A DNA stretch of 52,796 nucleotides from Calditerrivibrio nitroreducens (GCA_002878065.1 PNIN01000048.1:1-52796), one strand, 5' to 3'. Numbered from the stretch's first letter, positions 26,283 through 35,984 are shown. The notes: generated by a model not told the origin, from the letters alone. Translations and numbers: made by a program.

Positions 26283-28685
26283 ATGGAATTTTTGAAGAGT
26301 ACTAAAACTCAAGTATTTGATGATCTTCATGGTAGTTATGTAATATCTTCGTTTGATCTTGCATACAATATTTCAAAGATAATAGATTTGGTAAATCCAG
26401 AATTATCAAATCACCACCACAGGGTGGCATACATATCCGCAGCAATAGCCTCCAGCTATGGTCTAAACAGTGAAAGAATCTCAAATACAGTAATCGCTGC
26501 CCTTATTCATGATATTGGGGTGATGCTTGAGTCAGAATTTAACGAGTTGTCAAAATTTGAAATCTCCGAAAACACCAAATTAAACCACAGTAACGTTGGA
26601 GCATTTTTAATCGATAAAGTTGATAATTTCAAACATCTTTCCAATATCATAAGCAAACATCATCTTCAATATAATAAATTCCCAGACACAGAAGATGAAG
26701 CCCTCATAATCCATCTGGCAGATAGAATAGATATCCTTTTAAAGAGAGGTGTACCTGCCTACTACCAAAGAAATAATATAAAAGAAATGATATCCTCACA
26801 AACTGGTAAGTACTTTAAACCAGATCATGTGGATGCATTTATGTCTCTTTATGATAAAGAATTTTTCTGGTTGGATATCGAAGCTCCTGACAAAGATAAA
26901 TTACTAAAAAAATATCTAAACTTTGAAACACTTGTAATGGATAAAAACGATATCCTTGCTTTTACAAATTTTCTCAGTCATATCATCGATTTCAGATGTT
27001 CATTTACCGCCACCCATTCGGCAGGTGTGGCATCAGTGGCTTCAAAAATCGGAGAATTGTTTAAACTTCCTGATTACATGGTAACAAACCTTAAAATTGC
27101 TGGCTATCTACATGATATGGGTAAGCTTGCCATAAATCCATACATCATAAACAAAAATGGGCAACTTTCCGTAGATGAAAGAATAGAAATAAAGAAACAC
27201 ACCTATTACACCTTTTACGCCCTCAATTCAATGGATATATTTGAAAATATAAAAGAATGGGCAGCTTTTCACCATGAATATTTAGATGGCTCCGGGTACC
27301 CTTTCCACCTAACAGCGGATAGACTTGACTTAGGCAGCCGAATAATGACTATAGCGGATATATACACAGCTATTTCTGAAGATAGACCATACAGAAAAGG
27401 ACTGGATAAAAGTAAAATAATAGAAACACTTCTGAGTATGGCAAGATCTGGCAAAATAGATGGAGAAGTCGTCAACATAGTGATAAAAAACATAGAAGAA
27501 ATAGAAAATGTGAGAAAACTCAGTCAATTGGTAACATCCCAAAAATATCATGAGTTTAAAAACATACTGTTTATAAGCAGTAATAATCTTAAAACTGACG
27601 CAAATGACAGCTATTTAACATATGACAATATGAAAAGTAAAATCGGGTATGTCTTAAACATAATCCATTTTGAAGAGATTATAAATAGCATTGATGATTT
27701 GATTTTAATATTAAATAAAGAAAGAAGAATTGTTTTTGCAAATTCTAAGGTATTAACTTATTTCAACAAACCTTTACAGCAGATAATAAACAGGAAAGTA
27801 GGTGAACTTTTTGATTGTATAAATGGCACAGAAGATCAATGTGGCACAACCGAATTCTGTAAAAACTGCTTTGCAAATAATTCCATAAAGCAAGCTCTAT
27901 CAGGGATGCATGCTCTAACGCAATGTACTATAGAACAACAGAATCTCCAAATAAAACAATTTAACATCTCAACCATTCCATTACAAACAGACAAAGGGGA
28001 TTTCGTATTGTTCATTTTAAAAGATATTGACAAAGTTGATAAGTATATTATAAACAATAATTTTTACAGTGACGTAATAAATATAGTGGGCAACACATAC
28101 TCCATACTGGAAGCTTACAAAAGTAATAGTATAGCACTGGATACAGATCTGCTGGAAATTTTAAGTAACAACATAAGTTTAATCTATCAAGAGGTTGAAA
28201 CCCAAAGATTTATTTCACTAGCGGAACAAAATAATTTACACACCCACTTCGAAAAATTCCCTGTAAGTTTTATAGAAAAGAATTTAAAAAATATTTTTTC
28301 CACAGCGAAAGATGTAAGCTTTCAATTTGTAAAAGAGATTGACGAAATCTTTGCAGATAAAATTATTTTAAATAGGATCATTATCAATCTGGTAAAAAAT
28401 GCAATTGAAGCCGGAGATGAACCCAGAAAGGTAAAAATAAAATTCTGTGGTGATGGTAAAAATTATAGGATCTCAGTTCATAATCCCGAATACATCCCTG
28501 AGGAGATACAGAAAAAGATTTTTAAAACTATTTTCACCACAAAAAAAAATGGAAACGGCCTTGGGACATATTGTATCAAGTTGCTAACGGAAAGATACTT
28601 GGGTGGAAAAGTTTCCTTTATATCCAATGAACAGTTTGGCACGTCATTTTTTATAGAATTTCCTGATATTGCAAATATGCTATAA
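26283..28685 (+). CDS. HD / HD-GYP / PAS / histidine-kinase-like fusion protein
   Basis: This is an 800-residue cytoplasmic signalling protein with no TM segment. It has a first HD domain (HD in AALIHDIGVM, about 76), then a full HD-GYP domain with AGYLHDMGKLAINP (about 277), HHEYLDGSGYP (about 330) and ADIYTAISEDRPYRKG. This predicts c-di-GMP hydrolysis. A PAS domain follows with a Cys cluster CGTTEFCKNC (about 519), then a kinase-like end. In the DHp-type helix the usual His position is Ser (FYSDVINIVGNTYS, about 592), while the HATPase keeps INLVKNAIEAG and GNGLGTYC. It may bind ATP without autophosphorylating. The start follows from the promoter at 26249-26276. It converges on the symporter-phosphatase gene, 3 bp away. 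Confidence 0.88.
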   Translation: MEFLKSTKTQVFDDLHGSYVISSFDLAYNISKIIDLVNPELSNHHHRVAYISAAIASSYGLNSERISNTVIAALIHDIGVMLESEFNELSKFEISENTKLNHSNVGAFLIDKVDNFKHLSNIISKHHLQYNKFPDTEDEALIIHLADRIDILLKRGVPAYYQRNNIKEMISSQTGKYFKPDHVDAFMSLYDKEFFWLDIEAPDKDKLLKKYLNFETLVMDKNDILAFTNFLSHIIDFRCSFTATHSAGVASVASKIGELFKLPDYMVTNLKIAGYLHDMGKLAINPYIINKNGQLSVDERIEIKKHTYYTFYALNSMDIFENIKEWAAFHHEYLDGSGYPFHLTADRLDLGSRIMTIADIYTAISEDRPYRKGLDKSKIIETLLSMARSGKIDGEVVNIVIKNIEEIENVRKLSQLVTSQKYHEFKNILFISSNNLKTDANDSYLTYDNMKSKIGYVLNIIHFEEIINSIDDLILILNKERRIVFANSKVLTYFNKPLQQIINRKVGELFDCINGTEDQCGTTEFCKNCFANNSIKQALSGMHALTQCTIEQQNLQIKQFNISTIPLQTDKGDFVLFILKDIDKVDKYIINNNFYSDVINIVGNTYSILEAYKSNSIALDTDLLEILSNNISLIYQEVETQRFISLAEQNNLHTHFEKFPVSFIEKNLKNIFSTAKDVSFQFVKEIDEIFADKIILNRIIINLVKNAIEAGDEPRKVKIKFCGDGKNYRISVHNPEYIPEEIQKKIFKTIFTTKKNGNGLGTYCIKLLTERYLGGKVSFISNEQFGTSFFIEFPDIANML

Positions 28686-28688
28686 TCA

Positions 28689-31600
28689 TCAAAGCTGCTT
28701 TTTAATTATAAGTAAACTTATATCATCTGTCTGGATATAATTTTTAGTAAAGTTTGCCACTGAGGTCATTACAGCATTTTTAATCTTTTCCGGCTCCATA
28801 TAAGCATGATCTTTTAACACTTTAAAAAATCTCTCTTTACCAAAGAATTCATTATTTTCATTTTCTGCTTCTATCACTCCATCAGTATATAAAACTAAAA
28901 GATCGTTATCCAGTACTTGAAAATTTTCCTCTTCGTAATTATAATTTTCTATTACACCCAACAAAATTTCTCCCACCTTAAGCTCAATAATCTCACCATT
29001 CCTGATGATTACAGGTGGATAATGTCCAGCATTTGTGGCAGTTAGCGAGCCACTTTTCAAATTTAGCCTCATATAAAGCATAGTAATTATAAAATTATAC
29101 TTATTGATCTGTTCAAATATCTGCTTTGATATAAGATTTACCATAAAACCAGGCGTAATACTCTTATCAATCTGTAAAGTGGTATGTATAATACTCCTGA
29201 TCTGGGACATAATAAGTGCCGAAGATATACTATGGCCAGAAACATCAGCAATAACAATATCCACATTATCATTGTCCACCTTCACTATATCATAATAATC
29301 CCCCCCAACATATTCTGAAGGGGAATAGGATGATACCACTTCAAGACCTTCTAAATTTACGGTATCCACGGAAACGAGGGATGATTGGATAAGTTTTGCA
29401 ATCTCGAGCTCTTTTGAGACCTCTTTTATTTTTATCAGCTCTTCTGTTTTATTATGATTATTTATCAGAAAAGCAAGCTGATTGGCAATACTTTCCAGAA
29501 TATTCACAAATTCTTCGCTGAAGATATTCTTGTAAGTTTTAGAAAACATTGAAAGAACCCCCTCAAGATTGTTGTCAATAACAAGGGGGATATGGCAGAA
29601 CGATTTAATACCTCTATTTTTTAGCTCTAAGATATTTTCAAATTGCTCTACCTTATCAATATCATCTATATAGTAAGCTCTTAAATAAATTACAGTTTTG
29701 CCAATGTAAGTTTTTTCCGGATCTATCTTTCTAATGTGTGATATCATTTTAAAAGAGTTTATATCACCAGCGTAAGTGATTGTTTCAAGACCATCTTCTG
29801 TTTTTTTTCTGATAACAACTAAATCGAATTTGAGGTTGTTTTTTAAAACATTCAACGTATACTGAAGCTTTCCCACAAGATCCGTGGTGGAGGTAAACTG
29901 CCTTGATATTTCAAGCAATATGTTAAGCTCTGTAATTCTATGAATCAGAGTATCCCTTGATTCCCCCACCCCAAGACTTACAAGGTCTTTAAATATATTC
30001 AGCACATTTCTACCACTTCTACCAGACATTTCTAGGTAAGAATTTATTATAATCTCTGCAGCACTGGGTCCTACCGCAAGAGAAAGCTGTTTTTTTACAT
30101 CTTTTACTAAGTTTTCTATATCTTCATTATTCAATTCCCGTTTATCTTTTTTTATGGACTTTAAATAACCATTGATAAATCTATTTGCGTAATCAGCACC
30201 AAAAAAGTTTGTCAGAATGTTTGTCACTTCCAGGATACTTAATCTTCTTGAAACCTCATCTTTACCTAAAAGGAAATGAAATTTTAAGCTTTCCACACAC
30301 AATGCAGCAGTCTCTTTCTCCTCCTCATCCTGTTCCCGATGCATAGATAAAACAACCATAAACAGTATATTGAAAAACATACTCCAGAAGAGGGTATGAC
30401 TCCATTGATTTAATCCGGAAAGTCCAAAAAGCTCGGTAGGTTTAAGCAAAGATATGCCAAACGGCCCCTCAGTAAGAATCGATTGGGGTAGCAAACCAGA
30501 TTTTACAGTATAAGGTATCAACAAAGTCCAGAACCATACTATCATCCCCGCTAAAATTCCAAAAAACACACCACAGCGATTTATCCTTCTGATGAAAAGT
30601 CCTAAAATCAAACTGGGTGCAATTTGGGAGATGGCAGCAAACGACACAAGCCCCAGATCCACCAGTTGAAAAGATTCACCAACAAAATGAAAGAAAAAAT
30701 ATGCAAGTAGTATAATCAAAACTACACTTACCCTCTTGATAAATGTTATGTACCTGCCAAACTGAATAATCATAAGTTTTTTGATAAATATCTGCACTAA
30801 AATGTTATTTACCAGCATATTTGCCAGGTTTACCGAAGATACAATTATCATCCCGGTGGCAGCAGCAAACCCCCCAAGATATACGAGAATCATCATAAGA
30901 TTTTCGTTGTTCATTTTTAGAAGATATAAAATCGTGTAGTCAGCATTGTAATTTCCATTAAGCGTCATCTTTCCCGCTAAAGCAATAGGAATAACAAAGA
31001 TATTTATAAGTAGTAGATAAAGAGGAAAGAGATACATCGCTTCTTTTATATACTTCGGAGAGTCGTTTTCCACCACCGCCATTTGAAATTGTCTTGGGAG
31101 GAAAATCACGGCAAACATACTCATAATAGCCATAGCAAACCATTTTCCATAGCTATTATCATTGCTATCAAGGATCATAAGCTTTGCCAGATCTTCCCTA
31201 TGGCTATTCTGTTGCAAGAAATTGAAGATATTTTCAAAACCACCGGATAGTTTCACAATATAAAAACCAGCAACCAATAAAATAACAAGCTTTACAATCG
31301 ATTCAAAAGCAATAACTCCCACAAGTCCGGGATGCTTCCTCCCCTCTTCCAGATGTCTAACACCAAAAATAGATGCCAGTACACCTATAAAAAGTGAAAC
31401 ATAAAAAGATGTATCCAGATAAAAAGGTAGCATAGAGTTAAGATGGCCATCTGACAATATGGCTATCGATTCATTAATCGATTTCAACTGAAGTGAAATA
31501 TAAGGCGTAATGCCGAATAAACAGACCGCAGCAACAATCAATCCAATCCTTTTGGATCTACCGAACCTGAAGCTGGCAAAGTCCGCAATATTATTAATAT

Positions 31601-31889
31601 TGTGTCTCTCAGTTATAGTTACAATTTTCCTCAATAAAAACCACCATGAAAATACCATAAGTGTGGGGGCAATATATATTGCAAGAAATTCGATTCCATT
31701 CGTACTAGCCCTCCCAACAGACCCATAATATGTCCAGGCTGTACAGTATACACCAAGTGTTAAGGAATATACATAGGGATTATATATGATATTTCTACGC
31801 TTACTGCTAAAATATCCAGAAAGCATTGCCACGATAAAAAGTAAAAATATATAAATGAGACTAACAATTAAAATAGTATCAATCTTCAT
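28689..31889 (-). CDS. Sodium:solute symporter-like sensor fused to GAF and SpoIIE-type PP2C phosphatase
   Basis: A 1066-residue composite. Residues 1-500 are a PutP/SSS-type membrane domain (about 13 segments; YGSVGRASTNGIEFLA, GVRHLEEGRKHPGLVGVIAFES). A cytoplasmic linker and a GAF-like domain (about 650-800) follow, then a PP2C-SIG phosphatase from about 840 with metal-binding EYVGGDYYD, IADVSGHSISSALIM, TNAGHYPPVI and LVLYTDGVIEAEN. In CbrA-type proteins the same symporter domain feeds a histidine kinase; here the output is a Ser/Thr phosphatase of the RsbU/SpoIIE kind, which usually acts on an anti-sigma antagonist. None is in the window. The start overlaps the small membrane partner by 11 bp. 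Confidence 0.88.
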   Translation of the reverse strand: MKIDTILIVSLIYIFLLFIVAMLSGYFSSKRRNIIYNPYVYSLTLGVYCTAWTYYGSVGRASTNGIEFLAIYIAPTLMVFSWWFLLRKIVTITERHNINNIADFASFRFGRSKRIGLIVAAVCLFGITPYISLQLKSINESIAILSDGHLNSMLPFYLDTSFYVSLFIGVLASIFGVRHLEEGRKHPGLVGVIAFESIVKLVILLVAGFYIVKLSGGFENIFNFLQQNSHREDLAKLMILDSNDNSYGKWFAMAIMSMFAVIFLPRQFQMAVVENDSPKYIKEAMYLFPLYLLLINIFVIPIALAGKMTLNGNYNADYTILYLLKMNNENLMMILVYLGGFAAATGMIIVSSVNLANMLVNNILVQIFIKKLMIIQFGRYITFIKRVSVVLIILLAYFFFHFVGESFQLVDLGLVSFAAISQIAPSLILGLFIRRINRCGVFFGILAGMIVWFWTLLIPYTVKSGLLPQSILTEGPFGISLLKPTELFGLSGLNQWSHTLFWSMFFNILFMVVLSMHREQDEEEKETAALCVESLKFHFLLGKDEVSRRLSILEVTNILTNFFGADYANRFINGYLKSIKKDKRELNNEDIENLVKDVKKQLSLAVGPSAAEIIINSYLEMSGRSGRNVLNIFKDLVSLGVGESRDTLIHRITELNILLEISRQFTSTTDLVGKLQYTLNVLKNNLKFDLVVIRKKTEDGLETITYAGDINSFKMISHIRKIDPEKTYIGKTVIYLRAYYIDDIDKVEQFENILELKNRGIKSFCHIPLVIDNNLEGVLSMFSKTYKNIFSEEFVNILESIANQLAFLINNHNKTEELIKIKEVSKELEIAKLIQSSLVSVDTVNLEGLEVVSSYSPSEYVGGDYYDIVKVDNDNVDIVIADVSGHSISSALIMSQIRSIIHTTLQIDKSITPGFMVNLISKQIFEQINKYNFIITMLYMRLNLKSGSLTATNAGHYPPVIIRNGEIIELKVGEILLGVIENYNYEEENFQVLDNDLLVLYTDGVIEAENENNEFFGKERFFKVLKDHAYMEPEKIKNAVMTSVANFTKNYIQTDDISLLIIKKQL

Positions 31890-32082
31890 TTCTTAAAAAA
31901 ATTCTTCTAAAAATATAGACAACTATTATTGACCCTACCCAACCGATAAAGAAGTAAAAATATATTAAAGGGATCTTGAATATGAATATCTTTTTGTCAA
32001 AAATTTTTATAAATGGATAATTTATAAACAACAAACCGCAGCAGAAGAATGTCATCCAGACCCATAAACCTTTAGATCTCAT
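31879..32082 (-). CDS. Small membrane protein preceding the symporter-phosphatase
   Basis: This is a 67-residue protein with two hydrophobic segments (about 8-25 and 38-58) and a basic C-terminus (FRRIFLRNED). Its stop overlaps the symporter-phosphatase start by 11 bp, so the two are made together. Small two-TM proteins often precede sodium:solute symporter genes as accessory subunits; that role here is inferred from position and topology, not from sequence recognition. Confidence 0.65.
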   Translation of the reverse strand: MRSKGLWVWMTFFCCGLLFINYPFIKIFDKKIFIFKIPLIYFYFFIGWVGSIIVVYIFRRIFLRNED

Positions 32083-32088
32083 AAACTC

Positions 32089-33072
32089 TCAAGATACTTT
32101 CACCAGATAACGCCCTTTAGCTTTCCCTTTTAAGATATTATTAACAGCTTCAGGAATATCAAAAAGTGTTATCTCCGTGACAAACCTATCAAGATGCCCT
32201 ACCTTATATACATCCGCAATCTTATTTATTATATCGTGCTTTTTTATCTCAACAGAATCAACCCCTAACAATGAAACACCCCTTAAAATAAAAGGGAACA
32301 CTGTCATACTTATATTTGGAGAAAAAGCCATACCACAGGCGGCCACCGCACCACCATAATTTATCGATTTGATAACATTTACCAGCACCTCACCACCTAA
32401 AGTATCAATAGCAGCAGCAAATTGTGGTTTGTGTAAAGCTTTCGGTGATGGTTGTTCAAAATCACTTCTGGGTATCACCTCATTTGCCCCAAAAGATTTG
32501 AGGTACTCAGTTTCAGAAATTTTTCCAGTAATAGCCGATACTATAAAACCGAGCTTGTGCAAAATTGCCACTGAAAAAATTCCCACCCCACCGGTTGCTC
32601 CAGTCACCGCTATTTTCCCATTTTCTTTTGATATACCATAAGAAACAAGTTTATCCACGCACAAAGCAGCGGTGACACCTGCAGTACCATATATCATAGA
32701 TTCCTTTAAAGTAAGGTTTTCAGGTCTTTTCACCACCCAGCTGGCAGGCACACGGATATACTCCGCAAATCCACCTGAGGTATTCATACCAAGGTCAAAA
32801 CCGATTACAATGACCTCATCACCCTTTTTGAAATCTTCACAGTTAGATTCCTCCACAACACCAGCCGCATCTATCCCCGGTGTATGCGGATAATTTTTTG
32901 TAACTCCCTTGTTGCCAGAGCATGACAATGCATCTTTGTAATTTATAGAAGAGTAATAAACCTTTATCAGCAAATCCCCCTGTGGCAAACTGTCTAAATC
33001 TCTATCTTTTACTGTGATGTTGTACTTATTTTCTTTTTCTTCAACAACAACCGCCTTAAAAAGTTTACCCAT
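32089..33072 (-). CDS. YhdH/AcuI-family zinc-free quinone oxidoreductase (acrylyl-CoA reductase-like)
   Basis: A 327-residue MDR-superfamily NADPH-dependent reductase. The N-terminal catalytic part has YSSINYKDALSCSGNKGVTKNYPHTPGIDAAG, and the Rossmann fold shows AVTGATGGVGIFSVAILHKLG. The YhdH-group blocks FAEYIRVPASWVV, YGTAGVTAALCV and FILRGVSLLGVDSVE are present. Structural Zn cysteines are absent, as expected for this group. AcuI members reduce acryloyl-CoA to propionyl-CoA; whether this protein does so cannot be told. It lies 14 bp downstream of the M24 peptidase in the minus-strand run from the sigma factor gene. Confidence 0.88.
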   Translation of the reverse strand: MGKLFKAVVVEEKENKYNITVKDRDLDSLPQGDLLIKVYYSSINYKDALSCSGNKGVTKNYPHTPGIDAAGVVEESNCEDFKKGDEVIVIGFDLGMNTSGGFAEYIRVPASWVVKRPENLTLKESMIYGTAGVTAALCVDKLVSYGISKENGKIAVTGATGGVGIFSVAILHKLGFIVSAITGKISETEYLKSFGANEVIPRSDFEQPSPKALHKPQFAAAIDTLGGEVLVNVIKSINYGGAVAACGMAFSPNISMTVFPFILRGVSLLGVDSVEIKKHDIINKIADVYKVGHLDRFVTEITLFDIPEAVNNILKGKAKGRYLVKVS

Positions 33073-33086
33073 ATAAACCTCCAGCT

Positions 33087-34265
33087 CTACACATTAATTA
33101 TATCATAATCATTACCTGTGATGCTTATACCACCTTTAGCCGTTACTAAAAATGTATTTTCGATACCTACCATCCCCACATTTTCTATCCCTTTTTTAGG
33201 CTCAATCGCCATTACCATATTCTCTTCTAATGGATCGTCAAAACCTTTTGCAATGACGGGGTATTCATCGATCACAAGACCTATTCCATGACCTATAAAC
33301 TTCACTTTATTCGGCCCAAACCCCATAAAATTTATATCAAAATCTTTATCCACCTTAGATATTATATCATCATATATCTTAGATGGTATTTCCCCTGGTC
33401 TTAACCTCTCTGCAACCATATTCTGTATCTCCACACATCTCTTATGAAAATCGTAAGCTTCAGGAGGTATCTTACCAAAAGCGTATACAGTGGTCTTATC
33501 AGTGTGGTAACCTTCATAGCCACAGCCGATATCAAGCATAATTACTGAATCTTTTTGTAGTTTTTTTCTATGGTTACCCAAAAGAGGTACCGCGGGAGAA
33601 ACTCCAAATATCCCGGCGGGACCATCAAAAGAGTTGTAATAATTTCCACTATCAGCAAAACATATATTCCCCAGATAAAGCTCCGCATTAAATGTACCCA
33701 TCCTGGTGAGCCCCTGCCCACCTTTTATAATAATCTCCCTTAAGATTTCCGCCCCCAATTCCGCCTCAGTAATCCCTTCCCTCAATACGTTAGGTACAAA
33801 CTTTTGCAAAATATATTCATGTATTTCACCACTCTTTTTCATCAGCCCGATCTCATAATCCGATTTTACAGCTCTTGTCTTGGCTATTGCCAGATCAGCA
33901 GAACCAATTCTTTTAAAACCAAAAATTTTATTAAACTTTTCAAAAAATCCATATGGCACAACATCTTTTTCAATATGAATTGATTCCCCCTTCAAGTCTG
34001 TTACATTAGAAATATCTTTAAAACTCTTAATTGGATATATAAAATCGAGCGGTGACTCTATCTTTGCCCGCTCGTAGCTTTTACGAACGAAGAAAAAGTT
34101 CTCGCCTGTTCTTTTTATGATCAAAACGCCATTCTGCATAGTATTGGTAAAATAAAAGGTATTTACCTTTCCAAAAACAGCAACGACCTCCCAATCTTTT
34201 TCAAGATTGGTCATATTCTTCTTAAATCTTTCAAAGCGACTTAAAAGCTCCCCTTTTAAATTCAT
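33087..34265 (-). CDS. M24-family metallopeptidase (Xaa-Pro aminopeptidase/dipeptidase-like)
   Basis: The 392 residues have a creatinase-like N-domain and a pita-bread catalytic domain. The five metal ligands are in order: Asp in [17 protein letters not shown] (both D), His in [13 protein letters not shown], Glu in MAIEPKKGI, and Glu in [10 protein letters not shown]. This predicts removal of N-terminal residues preceding proline or cleavage of Xaa-Pro dipeptides in the cytoplasm. The start overlaps the sigma factor stop by 4 bp, so the two are translationally coupled. Confidence 0.88.
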   Translation of the reverse strand: MNLKGELLSRFERFKKNMTNLEKDWEVVAVFGKVNTFYFTNTMQNGVLIIKRTGENFFFVRKSYERAKIESPLDFIYPIKSFKDISNVTDLKGESIHIEKDVVPYGFFEKFNKIFGFKRIGSADLAIAKTRAVKSDYEIGLMKKSGEIHEYILQKFVPNVLREGITEAELGAEILREIIIKGGQGLTRMGTFNAELYLGNICFADSGNYYNSFDGPAGIFGVSPAVPLLGNHRKKLQKDSVIMLDIGCGYEGYHTDKTTVYAFGKIPPEAYDFHKRCVEIQNMVAERLRPGEIPSKIYDDIISKVDKDFDINFMGFGPNKVKFIGHGIGLVIDEYPVIAKGFDDPLEENMVMAIEPKKGIENVGMVGIENTFLVTAKGGISITGNDYDIINV

Positions 34266-35272
34266 ATAACCGTCCCCTTTTCAATTTTTTTATTGTGAAA
34301 AAAACTTCTAAGTTTGTTGAGTACTCTTTTTTCAATCTGTCTAATCCTTTCCCTGGTGAGATTTAGTTCCTTCCCCACCTCATCCAGTGTCCTTGATCTT
34401 TTACCGTCTAATCCGTATCTAAGAGTTATAATTACCTTTTCCGTTTCATTTAAATGGCCCATCCACTTAGATACTAACTTTTGAATGTTGAGTTCGAAAG
34501 CATGGTCAAAAGGGTCTGTGTGGATATTATCCGGTATCAGATTATGCATATTCTCCTGTTCATCTTCCGAAATTGGAGCATCTATGGATACATCATGTCT
34601 CATAGCCTCCACAGCCTTGTAAATATTTGACAAAGTAATACCTGTATAAGTGGATAGCTCAGTATAAGTAGGGTTTCTCCCCAATGATTCTTGAAGTTCG
34701 GATTTAGCTTTTAAGATCTTTTTGATATACTCCAAAACATGAACTGGAACCCTTACAATTTTTGTATTTGCTATTATTGCTCGTTCAATCGCCTGTCTGA
34801 TCCACCAAGTGGCATAGGTACTAAACTTAAAACCTTTTCTGTAATCAAACTTCTCCACAGCCCTTATAAGTCCTATATTACCTTCAGAGACAAGATCCTC
34901 CAGAGGAACACCCTTATTTGCATACTTTTTAGCAATAGATACCACAAGTCTCAAATTACAATAGATCATGGTTTCTTTTGCTTTCACATCTCCCTCTTCT
35001 ATTCTCCTGGCAAGCTCACATTCCTCCTCTTTTGACAACACTGGACATTTGGAGAGCTCATTGAGGTAAAAAACTAAAGTATCAGAGCGTGAACCTTTTG
35101 AATCCTCAAGCCCCTCTAAACTATCTGTTTCTTCCTCTTCCAAAACCTCATTACTTAAAAAATCATCTTCATTAATATTCTCTTCATCGATGACTGCAAG
35201 GTAAAAATTGGTCAGATTATCATCTAATATTTCAGAAGTTTTATTATCAGAATCTTTTTTTATAGGTTTCAT
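34262..35272 (-). CDS. RNA polymerase sigma factor, sigma-70 group 2 (RpoS/RpoD-like)
   Basis: A 336-residue alternative sigma factor. Region 1.2 begins [17 protein letters not shown] (about 65), region 2 contains [39 protein letters not shown] and [17 protein letters not shown], region 3 follows, and region 4 holds [21 protein letters not shown]. The acidic 60-residue N-terminus and total length fit RpoS-type group 2 rather than the longer housekeeping RpoD. An AAGGTG site precedes the start, and a possible promoter (TTGAAA at 35314-35319) lies in the neighbouring pseudogene. It leads the minus-strand run with the M24 peptidase and YhdH-like genes. Confidence 0.9.
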   Translation of the reverse strand: MKPIKKDSDNKTSEILDDNLTNFYLAVIDEENINEDDFLSNEVLEEEETDSLEGLEDSKGSRSDTLVFYLNELSKCPVLSKEEECELARRIEEGDVKAKETMIYCNLRLVVSIAKKYANKGVPLEDLVSEGNIGLIRAVEKFDYRKGFKFSTYATWWIRQAIERAIIANTKIVRVPVHVLEYIKKILKAKSELQESLGRNPTYTELSTYTGITLSNIYKAVEAMRHDVSIDAPISEDEQENMHNLIPDNIHTDPFDHAFELNIQKLVSKWMGHLNETEKVIITLRYGLDGKRSRTLDEVGKELNLTRERIRQIEKRVLNKLRSFFHNKKIEKGTVI

Positions 35273-35305
35273 AACACCTTTTTATCGGTTATTTATGATT
35301 ACTTA

Positions 35306-35611
35306 CTATGATTTTTCAAAAAAAACAAGAGGAATATATAAAAATAATTTCCGAAGAGAAGTAGGCTCCATAACTATTTTCTTGCCAATATCAGCACTTC
35401 TTTTTCTCTCCAATTCAAATTCTTCTTTACAATTATCACAAAAATAATCTGATAAAGGTCGATTATTCTCAAATTTTAACATTTTTTCCCACAATTAGGG
35501 CAGTAACCATTTTGCTTAACCAAGTATTCTGTAATACGCGTATTTTCTGGGGCTACTCCTATAGTTTTCAGCGATATTCGTATTAAGATTGATATTCATA
35601 TTCATATTCAT
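35306..35611 (-). pseudogene. Remnant of a DpnI-like / Dam-replacing (DRP) restriction endonuclease
   Basis: Three frames on the minus strand join into the N-terminal third of a DpnI-like enzyme. From the ATG at 35611 or 35599, frame 1 reads INLNTNIAENYRSSP. Frame 2 then gives ENTRITEYLVKQNGYCPNCG, and frame 3 gives KFENNRPLSDYFCDNCKEEF followed by ELERKRSADIGKKIV. This parallels DpnI/DRP, whose start has a YKSxSQKAR helix, YCPNCG, FENNRPVADFYC and C..EEFELKSKKG. Frameshifts lie near a C4 (about 35551) and an A6 run (about 35483). After KKIV the similarity ends, so the catalytic remainder and DNA-reading domain are lost. The beginning has an ATGAAT repeat (35594-35617). This fills the 391-bp gap between the sigma gene and the next gene. 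Confidence 0.7.
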
Positions 35612-35702
35612 ATTCAAAATACAAATATCAGATTCAAAATAATTTTGACAGGCTTAAGGTTTTTTGAATACAAAAAATTTTATGGTGCCATACATTTTTT
35701 CG

Positions 35703-35730
35703 TTGATATTTTTTTCTGTTGTGTTATATT
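35703..35730 (+). promoter_or_regulatory. Promoter of the small membrane protein gene, predicted leaderless
   Basis: TTGATA (35703-35708) and TATATT (35725-35730) are spaced by 16 nt. The ATG at 35739 is 8 nt after the -10 box and has no ribosome-binding site. A further TTGACA at 35645 lacks a convincing -10 box. Confidence 0.4.
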
Positions 35731-35738
35731 TACAAATT

Positions 35739-35984
35739 ATGAAAAAGTTTAGTAAGTACTTCGGTGGAATTTATATGCCTTACTGGTATGGGGCTTTTGT
35801 GGTAGTGATAGCTTTGATGCTCTTTTCTTACATTAACGTTGCATCCGTTGATAAGTTTGCTCTGAAGATTTTTGATGCAAACGGCAATCTTGTTAAAGAG
35901 GAAACTGTAACTAAAAAAGATCTTGAAAGGATCGATGCCCCGTTGCCTATTTCAAAGGCTTTTCACCCCATAAAAAAATTTTAG
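35739..35984 (+). CDS. Hypothetical small membrane protein
   Basis: An 81-residue protein starting at MKKFSKYFGGIYMPYWYG, with one TM segment (about 16-36) and a soluble tail (DKFALKIFDANGNLVKEETV) that looks like a short beta domain. A longer frame from a TTG at 35664 adds a second hydrophobic stretch (106 residues in all), but the promoter position favours 35739. The next gene follows after 9 bp. Not recognised. Confidence 0.5.
   Translation: MKKFSKYFGGIYMPYWYGAFVVVIALMLFSYINVASVDKFALKIFDANGNLVKEETVTKKDLERIDAPLPISKAFHPIKKF

Noticed and set aside
35645-35738. Longer 106-residue form of the small membrane protein from TTG at 35664
   Set aside because: No ribosome-binding site precedes the TTG, and a better promoter at 35703-35730 lies inside it, favouring the ATG at 35739.
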